From Lignipirellula cremea (GTDB lineage Bacteria; Planctomycetota; Planctomycetia; Pirellulales; Pirellulaceae), in the NCBI RefSeq assembly GCF_007751035.1, contig NZ_CP036433.1, positions 9,501,230 through 9,565,229 of the forward strand: 64,000 nt of DNA, written 5' to 3'. Under the pieces are notes generated by a model. That model had not been told where the DNA came from. It was given only the letters and a program-made list of their open reading frames with translations, and made no database searches. A program made the position numbers and the translations under genes. Below, one piece after another: positions 61,233 to 64,000 of the stretch (positions are counted from its first letter, which is position 1; each line of letters begins with the position of its first letter).

Positions 61233-61973
61233 TCATTCAGGCCGGACGACCACTTCATCAAAGCGACTGACGGTGTGATGCGTGTGTTCGCCGACGACGG
61301 GCGCGTTGCCGGGGCGGGTTAGCAGGACGGTTTGCAGGCCGGCGGTGCGGGCGGCGTCGAGTTCGGCGACGACGTCGGAAAAGAAGACGATCTCCTGCGG
61401 CGACAGGGAGAAGTCTTGCGCGATCTGCGCGTAGCTGTGCGGCTCCTTTTTGGGGCCGGTCGTGGTGTCGTAGTGGCCGCGGAACCAGGGGAGCAGGTTG
61501 CCGGCGATCGTATGCCCAAAGAACAGCTTCTGCGCTGCGATGCTGCCGGAGGAGTAGATCCGCACGTCCAGCCGGGCTTCGCTCCAGTGCTGGAGCGCCT
61601 CGGGCGTGTCGTCGTACACGTGGGCCTGGAGTTCGCCGCTGTCGAAGCCGCTACGCCAGATTAATCCCTGCAGCTGCTTGAGGCCGGTCGCTTTGATATC
61701 GCCGTCCATCAGGCGGACGACTTCATCGCGCACCAGCGCCTGGCGGGCGGCCGCATCGGCTTCTGCTCCGGCCCATTCGTCCAGCGAAGCGTGGCCTGCA
61801 TCGATGGCGATCTGCTCGCACGTTTGCTGCAGGTCGGGCTCCTCCCAGGCGGCGGCCAGGTAGCCTTCCAGCTCGCGCCGCACGAAGGGGAACATCACGT
61901 CGTAGACAAAGCTGACCGAGGAGGTGGTGCCTTCGATATCCAGCAGCACCGCCTGGGCGGTTAACTCGATCAC
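61233..61973 (-). CDS. mtnC: Acireductone synthase (enolase-phosphatase E1)
   Basis: 246 aa from a GTG that overlaps the mtnD stop. HAD-family signatures: [21 protein letters not shown] (nucleophile Asp in DIEGTT, typical of MtnC), [32 protein letters not shown] and [22 protein letters not shown] (Mg-binding Asp). It converts 2,3-diketo-5-methylthiopentyl-1-phosphate to acireductone in the methionine salvage pathway; the product is the substrate of the adjacent mtnD. The last residues are short and charged. Length fits the family. Confidence 0.95.
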   Translation of the reverse strand: MIELTAQAVLLDIEGTTSSVSFVYDVMFPFVRRELEGYLAAAWEEPDLQQTCEQIAIDAGHASLDEWAGAEADAAARQALVRDEVVRLMDGDIKATGLKQLQGLIWRSGFDSGELQAHVYDDTPEALQHWSEARLDVRIYSSGSIAAQKLFFGHTIAGNLLPWFRGHYDTTTGPKKEPHSYAQIAQDFSLSPQEIVFFSDVVAELDAARTAGLQTVLLTRPGNAPVVGEHTHHTVSRFDEVVVRPE

Positions 61974-62557
61974 GGCTTCACCGCGGGATCGATTTGCGGG
62001 GCGTCGTCGGACGGCAGGTACTGCGGACCCATGCAGATCGGCGTGTAGCCGGCGTGGATGCCTTCTTCGATGTAGTGCGGGGTCCAGCCGGACGGATCTT
62101 CAAACAGGCGGATGCAGCGGATGTTCCGGTCGCTGCACAGATCGAACCAGTGCTTCGTGCCGTTGGGCACGTTGATCAGATCGCCCGACTCGACCTGCAC
62201 GGCGAAAACCGGGCCGTTGTCGGGGTGAATGTGGAACACGCCGGAGCCTTTAACGGTGAAGCGGACTTCATCTTCACTATGCGTATGTTCCGACGAGAAC
62301 TTGGCCAGCATGGCGTCGAGGTTGGGCGTCTCGGGCGAAACATTGATGACGTCGGCCGTGACAAATCCGCCTTGCTGTTTCAGGCGTTCGATTTCCGGCG
62401 CGTAGGCGGCCAGGATCTCTTCGCTGTCGGCGTCGCGATCAATGCGGCCGGCGACATCCCACTTTTCATACCAGATGCCAAAGGGGGCCAGAAATTCGCG
62501 GATTTCGGCGGGGTCGGTGATTTGACGGTTTTCGTCTTGAATACGAACGACAGCCAT
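61970..62557 (-). CDS. mtnD: Acireductone dioxygenase
   Basis: 195 aa from the ATG at 62557, which has GGAGAG about 9 nt upstream; the in-frame upstream reading to 63616 is antisense to another gene and is rejected. It is a cupin with the metal ligands in [16 protein letters not shown] (His-x-His-x4-Glu) and a later His in NGTKHWFD. With Fe2+ it gives the keto acid precursor of methionine; with Ni2+ the off-pathway products. It is followed by mtnC with a 4-base overlap; no mtnB or mtnA is in the window. Confidence 0.95.
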   Translation of the reverse strand: MAVVRIQDENRQITDPAEIREFLAPFGIWYEKWDVAGRIDRDADSEEILAAYAPEIERLKQQGGFVTADVINVSPETPNLDAMLAKFSSEHTHSEDEVRFTVKGSGVFHIHPDNGPVFAVQVESGDLINVPNGTKHWFDLCSDRNIRCIRLFEDPSGWTPHYIEEGIHAGYTPICMGPQYLPSDDAPQIDPAVKP

Positions 62558-62679
62558 AACGGGAGACTCTCCTGGCAAGAAACGACATGGATTCCGGCCC
62601 CGCATTGTAATGGATGCAACCGGCGAATGGCTAGTTGCGGACGCGCCCGTTCCCGCTGGCGCCGACCTTTCGCTGCGGC

Positions 62680-62689
62680 GCGGTACAAT
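62680..62689 (+). promoter_or_regulatory. Promoter -10 candidate GCGGTACAAT
   Basis: The decamer ends 33 bp before the ATG of the cysteine-desulfurase-like gene. It is identical to 7243-7252 and 63923-63932. No -35 element is conserved among the three. Confidence 0.5.
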
Positions 62690-62722
62690 GGGGCTGGATC
62701 GCCCTTGTTCTGGAACCCGTTT

Positions 62723-63892
62723 ATGCAGCGTATTTACCTCGATCATAACGCCACCACTCCGCTGGCGGCCGTCGCCGCGGCGGCGATGGCGGAAGCGGAT
62801 CGGAAGGCTTTCGCCAACCCGGCCAGTCAGCACGAATTTGGCCGGAAGGCGCGGCGCCGGCTGGAAACGGCCCGGGAGGCGATCCTGGCCGAGCTGGGCG
62901 GGCAGGTGCACGGCATGCAGCACGACCATCTGGTGTTTACCAGCGGCGGCACGGAAGCGAACAACCTCGCCCTGCTGGGACTGGCCGGTGCGGAGCCGGG
63001 GACCTTGTTGATTTCGGCGATCGAACATCCGAGCGTCACGGCGGCGGCCCTGCTGCTGCAGCGTCGGGGTTTTGAAGTGGAGAAGATCGGCGTCTGCCGG
63101 GAGGGCGTCGTCGATCTGGCGGCGCTGGAGGAGCGGCTGCAGGCTGGCGGGGATGTGCGTCTGGTCAGCATCATGCTCGGCAATAACGAGACGGGCGTGC
63201 TGCAGCCAGTGCGCGAAGCGGCCCAGCTTTGCCGGGCAGCCGGCGTGCCGTTGCATACCGACGCGGTCCAGGCGGTGGGGAAGATCGGCGTGGATTTCCG
63301 GGGGCTGGGGGTGTCGGCGTTGTCGTTTGCGGCCCATAAATTCCACGGTCCACGGGGAATTGGCGGCCTGCTGCTGCGGAACCATTTGAAGCTGGAGCCG
63401 CAGCTGGCCGGCGGTTTCCAGCAGGCCGGTTTGCGGCCCGGCACGGAACCGGTCTCGCTGGCGGTCGGGATGGCGGCCGCCCTGGCGGCGTGGCGTTTGG
63501 AAGCGAACGAGCGAACGGCCCGGCTGGCGGAGCTGCGTGACTTGCTGGAAGCGAAGATCCTGCTCGGCGCGCCGGATACGATCAGGGTGGGCGGCGGTGC
63601 GGCCCGTCTGCCGCATACGAGCAATCTGGCGTTTCCCGGCCAGGATCGCCAGGCGTTGCAGATGGCTCTAGACATGGCGGGCGTCGCTTGTTCGACCGGT
63701 TCGGCCTGCGCCAGCGGCTCCAGCGAACCGTCGCCCGTGCTGCAGGCGATGGGCCTGCCGCAGGCGGTGGTGGAGGGCTCTTTGCGGTTCAGCCTGGGGG
63801 CGGACACGCGGCCGGTCGACGTGGAACGGGCGGCTGATTGTATCTTGAGAGTTATCAATAACTTACGGCAACAAAATAGTCGGCGAAAATAG
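62723..63892 (+). CDS. Cysteine desulfurase-like class V aminotransferase (NifS/IscS family)
   Basis: 389 aa from the ATG at 62723. Family motifs in order: [50 protein letters not shown] and the PLP-lysine in [15 protein letters not shown]; the mobile-loop cysteine is in [14 protein letters not shown] (typical of group I/NifS enzymes), and RFSLG lies near the C-terminus. It releases sulfur from cysteine as a persulfide for Fe-S cluster or thiolation pathways. The in-frame stretch before 62723 is antisense to mtnD and does not belong to the protein. The last codons are AT-rich. It ends 108 bp before the window end. Confidence 0.93.
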   Translation: MQRIYLDHNATTPLAAVAAAAMAEADRKAFANPASQHEFGRKARRRLETAREAILAELGGQVHGMQHDHLVFTSGGTEANNLALLGLAGAEPGTLLISAIEHPSVTAAALLLQRRGFEVEKIGVCREGVVDLAALEERLQAGGDVRLVSIMLGNNETGVLQPVREAAQLCRAAGVPLHTDAVQAVGKIGVDFRGLGVSALSFAAHKFHGPRGIGGLLLRNHLKLEPQLAGGFQQAGLRPGTEPVSLAVGMAAALAAWRLEANERTARLAELRDLLEAKILLGAPDTIRVGGGAARLPHTSNLAFPGQDRQALQMALDMAGVACSTGSACASGSSEPSPVLQAMGLPQAVVEGSLRFSLGADTRPVDVERAADCILRVINNLRQQNSRRK

Positions 63893-63922
63893 CCCTTCTC
63901 GACTCGTCAAGGGGTCCGGGAT

Positions 63923-63932
63923 GCGGTACAAT
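63923..63932 (+). promoter_or_regulatory. Promoter -10 candidate GCGGTACAAT at the window end
   Basis: Third exact copy of the decamer, in the spacer after the desulfurase-like gene, presumably ahead of the next plus-strand gene beyond the window. Nothing else is recognisable in 63893-64000; an ATG at 63996 follows CCGGAG too closely to decide a start. Confidence 0.4.
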
Positions 63933-64000
63933 TCAGGAGTGAAACCTGGGCGTTGTCAATTCGCCCTTCCTCATCATCTCGTGACTTTTCCGGAGATGCG

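Noticed and set aside
61994..62722. Upstream in-frame extension of the cysteine-desulfurase-like gene
   Set aside because: The extension is antisense to mtnD and unlike the family; the conserved protein starts at the ATG at 62723.
62558..63616. Upstream in-frame extension of mtnD on the minus strand
   Set aside because: It is antisense to the desulfurase-like gene; the acireductone dioxygenase starts at the ATG at 62557, with a ribosome-binding site.

Overview
The window is GC-rich DNA from a planctomycete, most likely of the Pirellula/Blastopirellula group. This is inferred from gene content: a DUF1501 Tat-exported protein, a DUF1592-type protein with a planctomycete cytochrome domain followed by a DUF1552 protein, very large secreted proteins with no recognisable family, and type II secretion-like pseudopilin genes. 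No rRNA, tRNA or CRISPR array was seen.

Layout. 1-5.6 kb (minus strand): pseudopilin/type II secretion-like operon in the order H, I, J, K, L-like and the first codons of a further gene. 5.9-6.9 kb: WYL regulator. 7.3-18.1 kb: two giant exported proteins (1143 and 2461 aa) that appear to be built from three related modules. 18.7-21.5 kb: UbiD-family decarboxylase and a metallo-beta-lactamase-fold hydrolase. 21.8-33.5 kb: exopolysaccharide locus (GT4 glycosyltransferase, flippase, polysaccharide deacetylase, FemAB/CelD-like acetyltransferase, Wzz-like protein, O-antigen ligase-like polymerase, WecG/TagA transferase), into which an IS4-family element has inserted at 24.9-26.4 kb. 33.7-42.5 kb: amino-acid permease fused to universal-stress domains, Nudix hydrolase, RNase HI, DUF1501 protein, secreted esterase, FAD oxidoreductase. 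42.9-50.6 kb: secreted proteins including the DUF1592/DUF1552 pair and a secreted FAD-dependent oxidoreductase.

50.7-58.3 kb is an accessory patch, partly AT-richer, holding three insertion sequences, an HNH-nuclease gene, two small unknown genes each cut by an IS, a degraded duplicate of the end of the neighbouring dehydratase gene, and a fungal-type cytosine deaminase whose upstream region was displaced by an IS. 58.3-64 kb returns to core-like genes: YjhG/YagF-type sugar-acid dehydratase, an unknown small protein, the methionine-salvage pair mtnD-mtnC, and a cysteine desulfurase-like gene.

The clearest structural signals outside genes are (i) two 1516-bp IS copies with identical transposases in opposite orientation, each with an 11-bp target duplication; (ii) a third IS with related ends and the same kind of 11-bp duplication; (iii) a dispersed intergenic repeat made of small hairpins (four sites); and (iv) a ~143-bp element with hairpin ends that sits between convergent genes and supplies their stop codons. 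The best candidates for undescribed biology are the three-module giant proteins and the IS-battered HNH island.
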